DNA of 56,775 nt, from assembly GCF_947495145.1 (NCBI RefSeq), contig NZ_CANLXP010000022.1, positions 1-56,775 on the forward strand, read 5' to 3'. This document shows positions 27,396 through 35,221 of this stretch, in pieces. Both the position numbers and the translations under genes were made by a program. Positions within the stretch are counted from its first letter, which is position 1. Every line of letters begins with the position of its first letter. The DNA is from an uncultured Arthrobacter sp. GTDB lineage: Bacteria; Actinomycetota; Actinomycetes; Actinomycetales; Micrococcaceae. The notes beneath the pieces are model-generated. The model was given only the letters and a program-made list of their open reading frames with translations. It made no database searches and had not been told where the DNA came from.

Positions 27396-28110
27396 TCGTG
27401 CCCTTCAAATCCTCCCATTCCTCGGTGAGGGCGACCGGGACCTGGCGGACATCGCGACCCTGCTCGGAGTACACAAGTCGACAGCATTGCGTCTGCTGCA
27501 AACCATGGAAACCCAAGGATTTGTTCGACATAACGACTCCCATCGCTACCGACTCGGGTCCCAGATCTTCAAATTGGCTTCTGCTGCGCTGGGCAACCTG
27601 GATATTCGCCCGATCGCGGCCCCTTACATCCGTGGGCTCGGGGAGCGGACCCAACAGACAGTCCACCTTGCCGCCTATGACGAGGGTGAAGTTTTTTACA
27701 TCGACAAGTATGAAGCGCAAAAGACGGTGCGCATGTATTCAAGGCTCGGAGCGGCTGCACCGCTATATTGCACCGGAGTCGCGAAGGCTATCGTCGCCCA
27801 TCGCTCTGAGAAGGAACGTCGTGAGCTGGCAGGCCGTATCAGTTACGTCCGACATACCGAGCGCACCATCGGAGGCCCGGACGAGTATCTGGCAGAGCTC
27901 GAAAAAATCCGTGAGCGGGGGTATGCGATTGATGATCGCGAGCACGAGGATTACATCCACTGCGTCGCTGTGCCGGTGAGCACCGGCGGTATTGTGACGC
28001 ACGGGCTTTCGGTCTCGGCACCGGTAATGACACTGCCGCGCGCGCAGCTGATGGAGATCGTACCGTTGCTCCAGGAGGCAGCCACAGCGATCAGTAAAGA
28101 GTTCTCCTAA
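27379..28110 (+). CDS. IclR family transcriptional regulator
   Basis: A 243-residue protein. The N-terminal winged HTH is DIATLLGVHKSTALRLLQTMETQGFV (about residues 20-50). An IclR effector-binding domain follows, with YDEGEVFYIDKYEAQKTVRMYSRLGAAAPLYCTGVAKAIVA. IclR members commonly control sugar-acid catabolism, including KDG-linked pathways. It overlaps the kinase gene and begins with GTG. I predict it binds the TTGC-N7-GCAA dyads at 26276 and 31408. Confidence 0.9.
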   Translation: MSQTVDRALQILPFLGEGDRDLADIATLLGVHKSTALRLLQTMETQGFVRHNDSHRYRLGSQIFKLASAALGNLDIRPIAAPYIRGLGERTQQTVHLAAYDEGEVFYIDKYEAQKTVRMYSRLGAAAPLYCTGVAKAIVAHRSEKERRELAGRISYVRHTERTIGGPDEYLAELEKIRERGYAIDDREHEDYIHCVAVPVSTGGIVTHGLSVSAPVMTLPRAQLMEIVPLLQEAATAISKEFS

Positions 28111-29081
28111 GGCCGCCGCCCCTGTTCCTCCACCTTCAGTGCCAGATGAACAGACCAAAGGGCATCTTCGAGCGTTACGGATTTTTCGGTGGCCGTTCCG
28201 GCAGCATGCATGGCGAAATATCGAAGCTGTGTAGCTAATGCTCCTACCGGTACACCAAAAACTGACCCTTCCAATTCCACGGCAGGTGCAAAATTTCCCT
28301 CCGCCGTGGAGAACGATACTTCTCCGCTGGGGAGAGAAAGGGACGCGTATACGTTGTCCGAAGATACCTCCAGGCGAGCGTCGATGTATTGGCGGGTGTG
28401 CGGCATGGTCCAAAGATTGTCCACCGAGGCAACCGTTCCGTCTGTGAATGCCAGATGGACGAACACCGCCTGGGGATGCGGACGTGAGGGATCGATCCAC
28501 GATTGTTCGGAGGTCACTCTCACAAGGTCCGAAGGAACAAGCGCACGGATGAGGTCGAAGTCGTGCACCATCGCGCTGAGCGAAGGATGTGATTCTCCGT
28601 GCAGGGCTACGCGTTCGGCCGGAACATAGCGGACTGCCCGAACGGCCCGAACTTGCTCACCATGCAGTCGCTGCCGGAGAGCCGCAAAAGAGGGAAGATA
28701 GCGACTGATGTGTGCAGGAAGAACCAGTCCTCGTTGTTTGTCGGACAACAGTTCCAATTTTTGAAGATCCGAGCGGCTCGCCACTACCGGTTTCTCGACA
28801 AGTACAGGAATGTCTCGTTCGACCGCTATCAGGAGGTCATCGAAGTGGGCCGCAGGAGGAGTTGCGATTACCACTGCATCGACATGAATTTGTTCCAACA
28901 GCTCCGAGAAGTTTGCGAACGCTGGCACGCCGTTGGCCTTCGCAACAGTGCGTGCGCGGCTCCCATCCCGGTCGACAACGCCGGCGAGTTCGAATTCGGG
29001 AAGCGACGCGATGGTTGAGACATATCGCTGCCCAAAGTCGCCCGTTCCAACAACTGCTGTCCGGAGTTTTTTAGCAACCAT
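28107..29081 (-). CDS. Gfo/Idh/MocA family oxidoreductase
   Basis: A 324-residue protein with an N-terminal Rossmann fold (AVVGTGDFGQRYVSTIASLPEFELAGVVDRD) and the family motif VEKPV (about residue 96). A C-terminal substrate domain with HDFDLIRAL follows. It oxidises or reduces sugar derivatives with NAD(P). In this locus it could be the enzyme that oxidises C1 or an alternative hydroxyl, parallel to the SDR. Its stop overlaps the convergent IclR stop by 4 nt. It is divergent from the amidohydrolase at 29116 with a 34-base gap. Confidence 0.88.
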   Translation of the reverse strand: MVAKKLRTAVVGTGDFGQRYVSTIASLPEFELAGVVDRDGSRARTVAKANGVPAFANFSELLEQIHVDAVVIATPPAAHFDDLLIAVERDIPVLVEKPVVASRSDLQKLELLSDKQRGLVLPAHISRYLPSFAALRQRLHGEQVRAVRAVRYVPAERVALHGESHPSLSAMVHDFDLIRALVPSDLVRVTSEQSWIDPSRPHPQAVFVHLAFTDGTVASVDNLWTMPHTRQYIDARLEVSSDNVYASLSLPSGEVSFSTAEGNFAPAVELEGSVFGVPVGALATQLRYFAMHAAGTATEKSVTLEDALWSVHLALKVEEQGRRP

Positions 29082-29115
29082 TCGGGATTAGTCCAATCTG
29101 TGATGAGGGAGAGAC

Positions 29116-30285
29116 ATGAACATCGGATTTCGTTTCAAAAAGGCTCTGACCGGCCCTGCCCTGGAGGTCGTGGAGGATGTCTGGATCACTGTTGACGACG
29201 AGGGCCGAATCTGCAGTATCAACGAGGGTGGCGCCCCTGCTGGGACTCCGTACCACCCCGCCGAAATAGCCGTCCCCGGATTGGTCGACTGCCACGTCCA
29301 TCTGGCTCTGTCCGGGGGCGCGGATGTCGAGCGGGAAGCCCGCGAAAGCACCGCCGCCGGTCTGGAAGAAGTACTCCTGGCCAATGCCACAAAACATCTG
29401 GAATCCGGCGTCACTACCGTGCGTGATTTAGGCAGTCCGAACGACATTGTGCTGACTAATTTGCGTAAGGGCCGCCTGCATCCACCGTCAACGCCGAGGA
29501 TCGTTGGTGGCGGCGCGGTCAGTTCCCCCGCCGGGCACGGCAACTTTCTGTCCCGGTGGGCGACAACGCTGCCCGAATACGAACAGATTATTGGAGAGGT
29601 AGAGGCCGCTGGCGCGGACTTCCTCAAACTCTTCGCTACCGGGGGTGTAGTGACAGCCGGCACGGTTCCCGGTGCGACACAGATGGATGGGCTGTTGCTG
29701 TCCCAGGTCACGGACCTGGCCCATCGTTTCGGACTTCGCGTGGCGGCCCACGCACACGGCGAGGAAGGTATCAGGAATGCGATACGAGCCGGCGTGGACT
29801 CTATAGAACATTTCTCATATCTGACCGATGAAGATGCAGGGCTCCTTCCGAACTCTCCGACCACTCTGGTCAGCACGCTCGTCGCGACGGAACGGTTCGT
29901 CCAATCCGAAGACCGGCAGAGAGCTACGCCCGAAACGCTGGCGAAGATACTGGCGCACGCCCCGCATGAACGTGAGGCCCTCGCCCGCGCAGTGGGCGCG
30001 GGTCTCCCAATTGCGGTGGGCACAGATGCAGGCACCACGTTCAACCCGCATGGTTGGGGCATGCAGGAGCAGGCGGAGCTCCTTGCTGAAACGGGAATGA
30101 AAGCACGAGAGATACTACTTTCCATGACAGTTCGTGGAGCGCTGCTTCTGGGCTTGCCCTCCGGGTCACTGTCTGTCGGGAACTGTGCCGACATTCTCTG
30201 TCTTGATGCTGATCCCACACTGGACGTGCGGGCGCTATGGGCGATCAATGAAGTCATTCTCGGTGGGATCTCTGTCCGTAAGTGA
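29116..30285 (+). CDS. Metal-dependent amidohydrolase (imidazolonepropionase/prolidase-like)
   Basis: A 389-residue amidohydrolase with all ligand motifs: HVH in LVDCHVHLALSGG (about 60), a lysine in ADFLKLFATGG, histidines in AAHAHGEEG and DSIEHFSYL, and Asp in GTDAGTTFNPHGW. It belongs to the broad metal-dependent hydrolase group acting on amides, dipeptides or cyclic imides. In the locus it may release the acyl or aminoacyl part of a more complex substrate, but this is a guess. GAGGGAGAG precedes the ATG. Its last 32 bases overlap the convergent binding-protein-like gene. Confidence 0.85.
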   Translation: MNIGFRFKKALTGPALEVVEDVWITVDDEGRICSINEGGAPAGTPYHPAEIAVPGLVDCHVHLALSGGADVEREARESTAAGLEEVLLANATKHLESGVTTVRDLGSPNDIVLTNLRKGRLHPPSTPRIVGGGAVSSPAGHGNFLSRWATTLPEYEQIIGEVEAAGADFLKLFATGGVVTAGTVPGATQMDGLLLSQVTDLAHRFGLRVAAHAHGEEGIRNAIRAGVDSIEHFSYLTDEDAGLLPNSPTTLVSTLVATERFVQSEDRQRATPETLAKILAHAPHEREALARAVGAGLPIAVGTDAGTTFNPHGWGMQEQAELLAETGMKAREILLSMTVRGALLLGLPSGSLSVGNCADILCLDADPTLDVRALWAINEVILGGISVRK

Positions 30286-31396
30286 CCGCGTGCGCCTCGG
30301 TTAGCGAGGAGAATCTGCCCTCTATCGTTCCACTGATAGCTTGCATGAGGGTTCGTGCGGCTGCAACGAAGTCGGCCCTCCTCGCAACATGCCGGTCATC
30401 GGTTGACGCCCACGACTGATCCAAGGCTGTCAGACACCTGGCGAGCCCTTGGGACTGCACATAATCAACAAACCAGCCTTTGCTGCGGAGATCCCGGCGA
30501 GGAATGTCTATGCGTCGTACGCCCTCGACCTCGGCTCTCAGAACCCTTTCCGAATGTCGCCAGGCGATGAATTCACGGGCGGCAAGCTCGTTCCGGCAGC
30601 CCGCAGTGATGCCAAGCCCTTCCGCGTACAGGAATTGGGCAGGAGCACGGTCAGCGATACCCGTATAGGCCATCCGTCCGCGCACTGGAGAACCCGGGGC
30701 TTCGAACTGGAAGGACCAGGCGCTCGTATCGAACAGCAGTGAAGCTGCCCCCTTTTCCACGAGAGCACCGACACCAGCGTAGTCAAGGGTAGCCAGATGA
30801 CTGCTGGAGGCCGACATCTCCTGAACCAAGTCACTGATTCCTTCACTAAGAGCATCGAGGGAGGGTATACCAGCATCCGGCAGTAGCTTGACGTCCTTGG
30901 CTGCCGCCCACCCAGCAAAGGTTTCCAACGAGGAAAACTCCGCGCTACACCGAACAGCTAGCCCTTGTCCGCTTAACTCCCGGTGGGCAGACAGGACATC
31001 ATCAGGTGTTGCGGGCTGCTGCAGACCTTCACGGTCGAAGACGTCTCGGCGGTAGGCCAGCATGGCGCCGGTCAATGTATGCGGCACCGCCCAAAGTGAG
31101 CCTCCACGGGTAAGGCATTGAAGAGCCCGCGGCTGGAAATCCTGCTCGCTAACGCCGAAATGCTCAACTGAGAGAGGGCGCAGCATCCCCAGCGCGATCA
31201 ATTCTTCGAGATACCAGAACGGCACGGTCACCACATCGGCGGGGGTACCACCATGGACGAGGGAATCGTGGGCCGTCCGCTCTGGCACCACGCTCAGCTC
31301 AACCTCAATGTTCGTTTTGGCAATGAACTCGGGTAAAAGCCGCCTGATGATCTCGACGGTATGCCCGGCCTTAAGCCATACACTCAGTTTTTCCAC
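30254..31396 (-). CDS. Signal-less paralogue of the solute-binding protein (cytoplasmic?)
   Basis: A 380-residue protein clearly related to the lipoprotein encoded at 24914-26263. Compare LWAVPHTLTGAMLAYRRDVFDREGLQQP with LYALPHTIIGGMFFYRKDVFDELGLQPP, ASLLFDTSAW with AAMMFDTSGF, and LYAEGLGITAGCRN with LYNEGLAITADSKN. It begins directly at the mature domain (MEKLSVWLKAGHTVEIIRRLLPEF). A strong GGAGG precedes the GTG start, and an in-frame TGA sits immediately upstream, so no signal peptide can be recovered. It may be a cytoplasmic sensor or ligand buffer, or a degenerate duplicate. Confidence 0.8.
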   Translation of the reverse strand: MEKLSVWLKAGHTVEIIRRLLPEFIAKTNIEVELSVVPERTAHDSLVHGGTPADVVTVPFWYLEELIALGMLRPLSVEHFGVSEQDFQPRALQCLTRGGSLWAVPHTLTGAMLAYRRDVFDREGLQQPATPDDVLSAHRELSGQGLAVRCSAEFSSLETFAGWAAAKDVKLLPDAGIPSLDALSEGISDLVQEMSASSSHLATLDYAGVGALVEKGAASLLFDTSAWSFQFEAPGSPVRGRMAYTGIADRAPAQFLYAEGLGITAGCRNELAAREFIAWRHSERVLRAEVEGVRRIDIPRRDLRSKGWFVDYVQSQGLARCLTALDQSWASTDDRHVARRADFVAAARTLMQAISGTIEGRFSSLTEAHAVTYGQRSHRE

Positions 31397-31407
31397 TCAC
31401 GCCTCCG

Positions 31408-31422
31408 TTGCGTATGTTGCAA
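31408..31422. promoter_or_regulatory. Second copy of the TTGC-N7-GCAA dyad
   Basis: TTGCGTATGTTGCAA sits 11 bases upstream of the signal-less binding-protein gene and in the shared gap with the aldolase gene. It matches the dyad at 26276-26290 at 11 of 15 positions, including all outer bases. It probably binds the same regulator. Confidence 0.55.
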
Positions 31423-31444
31423 TGAAGTAGACACTATGTGCAAT

Positions 31445-31456
31445 CACTATATAGTG
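31445..31456. promoter_or_regulatory. 12-bp palindrome over the likely -10 box of the aldolase gene
   Basis: CACTATATAGTG is a perfect palindrome overlapping TATAGT. TAGACA lies 16 bp before TATAGT. This is a plausible promoter for the rightward aldolase-RidA pair, with an embedded operator. Confidence 0.35.
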
Positions 31457-31477
31457 TGTGTTTACGGCCACACTACG

Positions 31478-32122
31478 ATGGGAAGTGTCTTGAATTCGGA
31501 ATTCTTCGTTCCTCACCTAAGTTCGTCGCCCACCGTCGCGATACTTCGCGGTCTCACCGTCGAGGACACGGTGGAACGAGCTGAGCAATGCTGGAGTCAA
31601 GGCATCCGACTCGTCGAAGTCCCCTTACAGTCCGAGGAAGCATTCCTCGCTCTCCAAGCGGCCGCCCGTTCGTCCAACAGTAGCGATCGACTAATCGGAG
31701 CCGGAACCATCTGCACCCCAAGGGATGTTGATCGGGCGCAGGAGGCTGGTGCCCAATTTCTTGTCTCTCCCGGGTTCTTCCCCAGCTCTATAGCGCATGC
31801 CCGGGAGTTGAACATCCCGATCCTGCCCGGGGTGACCACCCCTACTGAAATCCACGGGGCACTATCGATGTCCCTCAACGTACAGAAACTTTTCCCGGCA
31901 GACATGGTCGGACCGTCCGCATTGAAGACGCTACGGGGGCCTTTCCCCAACGTGCACTTCGTCGCGGTGGGAGGAATTACTCCTTCTAATGCAGACGAAT
32001 TTCTCCAAGCCGGAGCGCTAGGCGTCGGAGTCGGCAACGCCCTGACGGATCCGGCCGCCCTCGGATTCTTCGCACGACTGAACAACACCCAACCAGCAAG
32101 AAAGCAGAAGGATAATGGCTAA
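31478..32122 (+). CDS. eda: KDPG aldolase (2-keto-3-deoxy-6-phosphogluconate aldolase)
   Basis: About 214 residues of a class I aldolase barrel. It has the catalytic Glu in LVEVPLQSEEA, GAGTICTPRDVDRAQEAGAQFLVSPGF, and the Schiff-base lysine in NVQKLFPAD. GGITPSNADEFLQAGALGVGVGN binds the phosphate. It splits KDPG to pyruvate and glyceraldehyde-3-phosphate, the end of the route that starts with the PfkB kinase. I choose ATG 31478. TTG 31490, preceded by GGGAAG, is an alternative. The frame upstream of 31478 overlaps the divergent promoter region and is not coding. Confidence 0.87.
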   Translation: MGSVLNSEFFVPHLSSSPTVAILRGLTVEDTVERAEQCWSQGIRLVEVPLQSEEAFLALQAAARSSNSSDRLIGAGTICTPRDVDRAQEAGAQFLVSPGFFPSSIAHARELNIPILPGVTTPTEIHGALSMSLNVQKLFPADMVGPSALKTLRGPFPNVHFVAVGGITPSNADEFLQAGALGVGVGNALTDPAALGFFARLNNTQPARKQKDNG

Positions 32123-32498
32123 AACAGAAATCAGCACGGAGCTCGCCCCTACACCGGTCGCCTCATACTCTCAGGCCGTGCGGCTGGGCAACACCGTCTA
32201 CTTGGCTGGACAGGGCGGATTTGATGCCCAGACCGGGAAGCTGGTGGGGGAGGATGTTCGAGACCAAACACGGCAGACGCTTCAGAATCTGAAATACGTT
32301 GTAGAAGCGGCGGGGGGCAACATGAACGACCTCGTCACGGTTCGCGTATTCATCAATGAGCATTCCGAGTTCGAAGGGATGAACGAGGTGTATGGCGAAT
32401 TCTTCGAAAAGCCCTATCCTGCCCGCACCACGGTTTCCGCAGGTCTCGGACTCGGCATGAAGGTGGAGATTGATGCCGTCGCCGTACTAGCCGGGTAA
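32115..32498 (+). CDS. RidA family imine deaminase
   Basis: A 127-residue Rid protein. VRLGNTVYLAGQGG starts the fold, and the active-site arginine is in YPARTTVSAGLGLGMKVEIDAVAVLAG. RidA proteins hydrolyse the enamine/imine products of PLP dehydratases to ketoacid and ammonia. Its presence here supports the view that the PLP enzyme at 22225-23355 performs an elimination. It overlaps the aldolase gene by 8 nt, and a terminator follows. Confidence 0.9.
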   Translation: MAKTEISTELAPTPVASYSQAVRLGNTVYLAGQGGFDAQTGKLVGEDVRDQTRQTLQNLKYVVEAAGGNMNDLVTVRVFINEHSEFEGMNEVYGEFFEKPYPARTTVSAGLGLGMKVEIDAVAVLAG

Positions 32499-32517
32499 TC
32501 ACCAGAGTCAGAGCGCA

Positions 32518-32550
32518 GTGTGGTTGCTCCCTACCGGGGAGCAACCACAC
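32518..32550 (+). terminator. Terminator of the aldolase-RidA operon
   Basis: A perfect 13-bp stem (GTGTGGTTGCTCC/GGAGCAACCACAC, extendable by one C-G pair) with a short loop, 20 bases after the RidA stop. Confidence 0.75.
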
Positions 32551-33308
32551 GCGACGGGAACCACGCTTGCTTTGCATCGTCGTCGATGAGGCGGGTGAGG
32601 GCGCAGCAAGCTATAGCTGAATCACCTAGGGGAGGCACCTTGGTGATTCAGCCCGTGCGATATGCAGACCAGCGCTGGTGAGCCAGTGTGTTCAGAGCCG
32701 AACATGACTGCATCCCCCGCGTTTAACTTGGGAGGACGTGGGCGGTTGTCCCGAGTCCTCAAGGCCAGTTGCACCGCAACCTAATCCTCAAACTACGTAA
32801 CTGAGGAATGGAAACTTCTAATCGGCGCACGTCTTACTAGACCAGCAGGGACACCGATGGCCAACGCAGCGACCGAATGATTGGTTAGACAAACCGGAGC
32901 TGCATGGAGATGGCCATCGGGTGGGCTGCTGCCCGAACTTGTTGGATGCTGGCTGACGCCACCGCGAACTTTCTAAAGCTGGCCACTCTCGACAGGATCG
33001 CGAGCCCCGATCCTGGTTACGAATCCTCGATAGGCGAGAGTCTCAAGTGAGCCCTCGCTGGATTTGCGTCGGGGCACACTCCCGGAGGCTCTTGAAAGTT
33101 GCTGCCCACCTAGCACATCCAGTGTGCGGGATAACGCGGCGCAGATGTCAGATCCCGGGACAAAGGTTTCTTCATCACAGTCCGAGGACGTCCCGAATTT
33201 CCCGCTCCCGTTGCGCCATCGAGGCCGAGCGAGGCAGCCCATGGGAAATCGCCCGGAGTTCCGCGTCTGCTGCATTGAACGCCGTTTTACTATCGTGATA
33301 AATAGCCA
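32551..33308. other. Noncoding spacer between cargo A and cargo B with an 11-bp inverted repeat
   Basis: No convincing long gene. An inverted repeat GCTGAATCACC/GGTGATTCAGC with a 15-base centre lies at 32616-32652. It could be a terminator, an attenuator or the end of a vanished mobile element. A possible 44-codon frame is listed separately. The rest shows nothing I recognise. It may mark the joint between two separately acquired catabolic blocks. Confidence 0.35.
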
Positions 33309-33309
33309 T
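33175..33309 (-). CDS. Possible 44-residue small protein or gene remnant
   Basis: A short frame begins ATG at 33309 and reads MAIYHDSKTAFNAADAELR, then continues with a basic helix ending in EIRDVLGL. Composition is protein-like, but there is no clear ribosome site. The start lies against the -35 box of the divergent importer promoter. It may be a truncated N-terminus of a lost gene. Confidence 0.25.
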   Translation of the reverse strand: MAIYHDSKTAFNAADAELRAISHGLPRSASMAQREREIRDVLGL

Positions 33310-33337
33310 TGACATCAAATACCTAATGTATCAGACT
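33309..33337 (+). promoter_or_regulatory. Promoter and 24-bp dyad operator of the importer operon
   Basis: TTGACA (33309-33314), a 17-bp spacer and CAGACT (33332-33337). The overlapping dyad at 33310-33333 has half-sites TGACATCA and ATGTATCA separated by 8 bp. The same -35 box, spacing and GTATCA are found in the two PrpD-gene promoters (42.7 and 43.5 kb). This suggests control by the GntR/FCD regulator at 42810. Confidence 0.6.
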
Positions 33338-33392
33338 TTACAGGTAGGTGATCAGTGTCACTGTCCCGGATCAACGAGAGAAAGAAGACCTC

Positions 33393-34385
33393 ATGTCTAC
33401 TCCACGTTCTGCACCAACGAAGGCGTTGGCTGCTGTGGCTGCGTTGTCTCTAACCCTAGGCCTGGGTGCCTGTGGGAACAGCCATGCCGCCTCTTCCGCG
33501 GAAGGCGTCTCCTACGGGGGACAAACCATCATTCCGGATCTAGTCTTCCGCGGTGAGGCTTGGGGTGAACCGCATTCGGTTGATATTGAACAGATTCGCT
33601 TCTCTTCCGGTAACGAGGCCTTCGAGGCCTTGCTCTCAGGCGAGGTAAATGTGTCGAATGGCGGATCCGGACGCCTCATCACGATCGCTGCACAGCGACC
33701 AGAGAATATTTCGCTTATCGCTAAGTGGCAGTACGGCGGCAGTCGGTATTCGGTCCTGACCACGAGCGAATCTCCCCTTAATAAACCTTCCGATCTTCGG
33801 GGGAAGACCGTAGCCGTGGACAACGGCAGCGGAGCCTACACCCTGTTCCAAGTCTGGTTGGAGCAGAACGGTCTATCCCTCCAAGATGTCACCGTGCTCC
33901 AAACCAAAATCGGGGACGTCGGCGCCGCTATGCAGGCAGGAAGCGCCGACGTCGGCATTGCGTGGGAACCCACGGCAACCACCTTGGTGTCCAAGGGTCT
34001 GGCCAAGCGTCTTGACACTTTGGAAAGTGCAGGGGAGAGCCCGAACTTCCTGATCGCAGATAGGGAATGGGCCGAAAACAACAGGGAAAAGCTCGTGGCA
34101 TTCCTCCGGGCTGCAGTGGACGTCGGCGAAGAAATCACCGAGGATCCGAAATCCGCCGGAAAGATTGCCTCCGAGGTATCGGCTGCCGAGGGAGTGGAAA
34201 CTGACCCTGAGGTCCTCGCCGAAGCGTTGACCTACATCAAGATGGCACCCGCAATCGATCAACCTGCCCTGGACGAACTGTCGAGTCTCGCCCAGGAGAT
34301 GGTTGATCAGAAGAAGATCGAGGCTGTCCCGGATTTTGCCTCGCTGGTCGATAGCTCATATCTGGAAGAAGCTCTGGAGCAGTAA
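33393..34385 (+). CDS. ABC transporter substrate-binding lipoprotein, SsuA/TauA/NitT type
   Basis: About 330 residues with lipoprotein signal (AALSLTLGLGACGNS). The core LSGEVNVSNGGSGRLITIAAQRPENISLIAKW... LRGKTVAVDNGSGAYTLFQVWLEQNGL... MQAGSADVGIAWEPTATTLVSKG is typical of SsuA/TauA/NMT1-like receptors. They bind sulfonates, nitrate, thiamine precursors or aromatic carboxylates. ATG 33393 follows AGAAAGAAGACC. An upstream in-frame ATG at 33348 would put a hydrophilic stretch before the signal peptide. It is first in a four-gene operon. Confidence 0.88.
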   Translation: MSTPRSAPTKALAAVAALSLTLGLGACGNSHAASSAEGVSYGGQTIIPDLVFRGEAWGEPHSVDIEQIRFSSGNEAFEALLSGEVNVSNGGSGRLITIAAQRPENISLIAKWQYGGSRYSVLTTSESPLNKPSDLRGKTVAVDNGSGAYTLFQVWLEQNGLSLQDVTVLQTKIGDVGAAMQAGSADVGIAWEPTATTLVSKGLAKRLDTLESAGESPNFLIADREWAENNREKLVAFLRAAVDVGEEITEDPKSAGKIASEVSAAEGVETDPEVLAEALTYIKMAPAIDQPALDELSSLAQEMVDQKKIEAVPDFASLVDSSYLEEALEQ

Positions 34386-35221
34386 TGGCGGTGCAAACGA
34401 CCATCCGGCATCCGGGCCCGAAGCTGACGGAGAAGAAACAGCGGAGTGGCACCCTTAAATCGTTGGCGTTGTTCATCGCGCCCCTTGCCGCCTGTGCGGT
34501 GTTGGCGGAACTGCTGGTGCGAATCGGTCTTCTCGATGAACGGCTCACGCCCGCTCCAAGCACTGTTTTCACACGCATGGTCGAACTTGCCGGACCGACG
34601 GGTAACTACCTTCTCTGGGCAAATTTGGGCACGAGTGCATCCCGCGTGTTGCCCGCCCTGCTGATCGCAGCAGTGTTGGGAATCGCCGTCGGCATCGCGC
34701 TGGGACTCAGCCGAAAAGCCAGCGACTACCTCTCGCCCCTGTTGGGATTTATGTTGCCACTGCCCGCTGTGGCCTGGACCCCCGTTTTCGTGGTCTCCAT
34801 AGGCCGCGGCTATACCACGATGTTGATCGTCCTCGTCCTTGGCGCGGTGTTTCCCATCCTCTACAACGTCAAGTCGGGGGTAGAAGGAATCACTGAACGC
34901 CAGATCTGGGCCATGCGCTCTTTAGGAGGCACCAAGCTCGATGTCCTCTTCCGCGTCATCCTTCCCGCTGCCTGGCCGGCGATCCTCAATGGCCTGCGTT
35001 TGGGAATGGGACATGCCTGGCGAACTCTCGTGGCGGTGGAACTACTGACCTCGGCGACTTTGGGCTTGGGTGCATTGATTTTCAACTCACGCAGTTCGCT
35101 TGACACACCCACCATGTACGTCTCGATTCTGGTCATCGCCGTCGCCGGTCTCCTAATCGACCACACGTTCTTCCGCTACTGGGAGAGCCGAACCGTTGGA
35201 AAGTGGGGTGAGTCCCAATGA
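34385..35221 (+). CDS. ABC transporter permease 1, SsuC/TauC-like
   Basis: A 278-residue protein with six helices and a SsuC-type loop AMRSLGGTKLDVLFRVILPAAWPAILNGLRLGMGHAWRTLVAVELL. It overlaps the binding-protein stop by one base and the second permease by 4 nt. Two different permeases in one operon suggest a heteromeric pore. Confidence 0.9.
   Translation: MAVQTTIRHPGPKLTEKKQRSGTLKSLALFIAPLAACAVLAELLVRIGLLDERLTPAPSTVFTRMVELAGPTGNYLLWANLGTSASRVLPALLIAAVLGIAVGIALGLSRKASDYLSPLLGFMLPLPAVAWTPVFVVSIGRGYTTMLIVLVLGAVFPILYNVKSGVEGITERQIWAMRSLGGTKLDVLFRVILPAAWPAILNGLRLGMGHAWRTLVAVELLTSATLGLGALIFNSRSSLDTPTMYVSILVIAVAGLLIDHTFFRYWESRTVGKWGESQ

Noticed and set aside
29088-30257. 389-codon open frame antisense to the amidohydrolase gene
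   Set aside because: Same length as the real gene by codon-phase mirroring. The protein is Ser/Arg/Pro/Ala-rich with no domain, while the plus strand has every amidohydrolase motif.
32973-33275. 100-codon minus-strand frame in the spacer
   Set aside because: No family pattern, no ribosome site and unusual composition. The shorter frame at 33175-33309 is the more protein-like reading of the same DNA.
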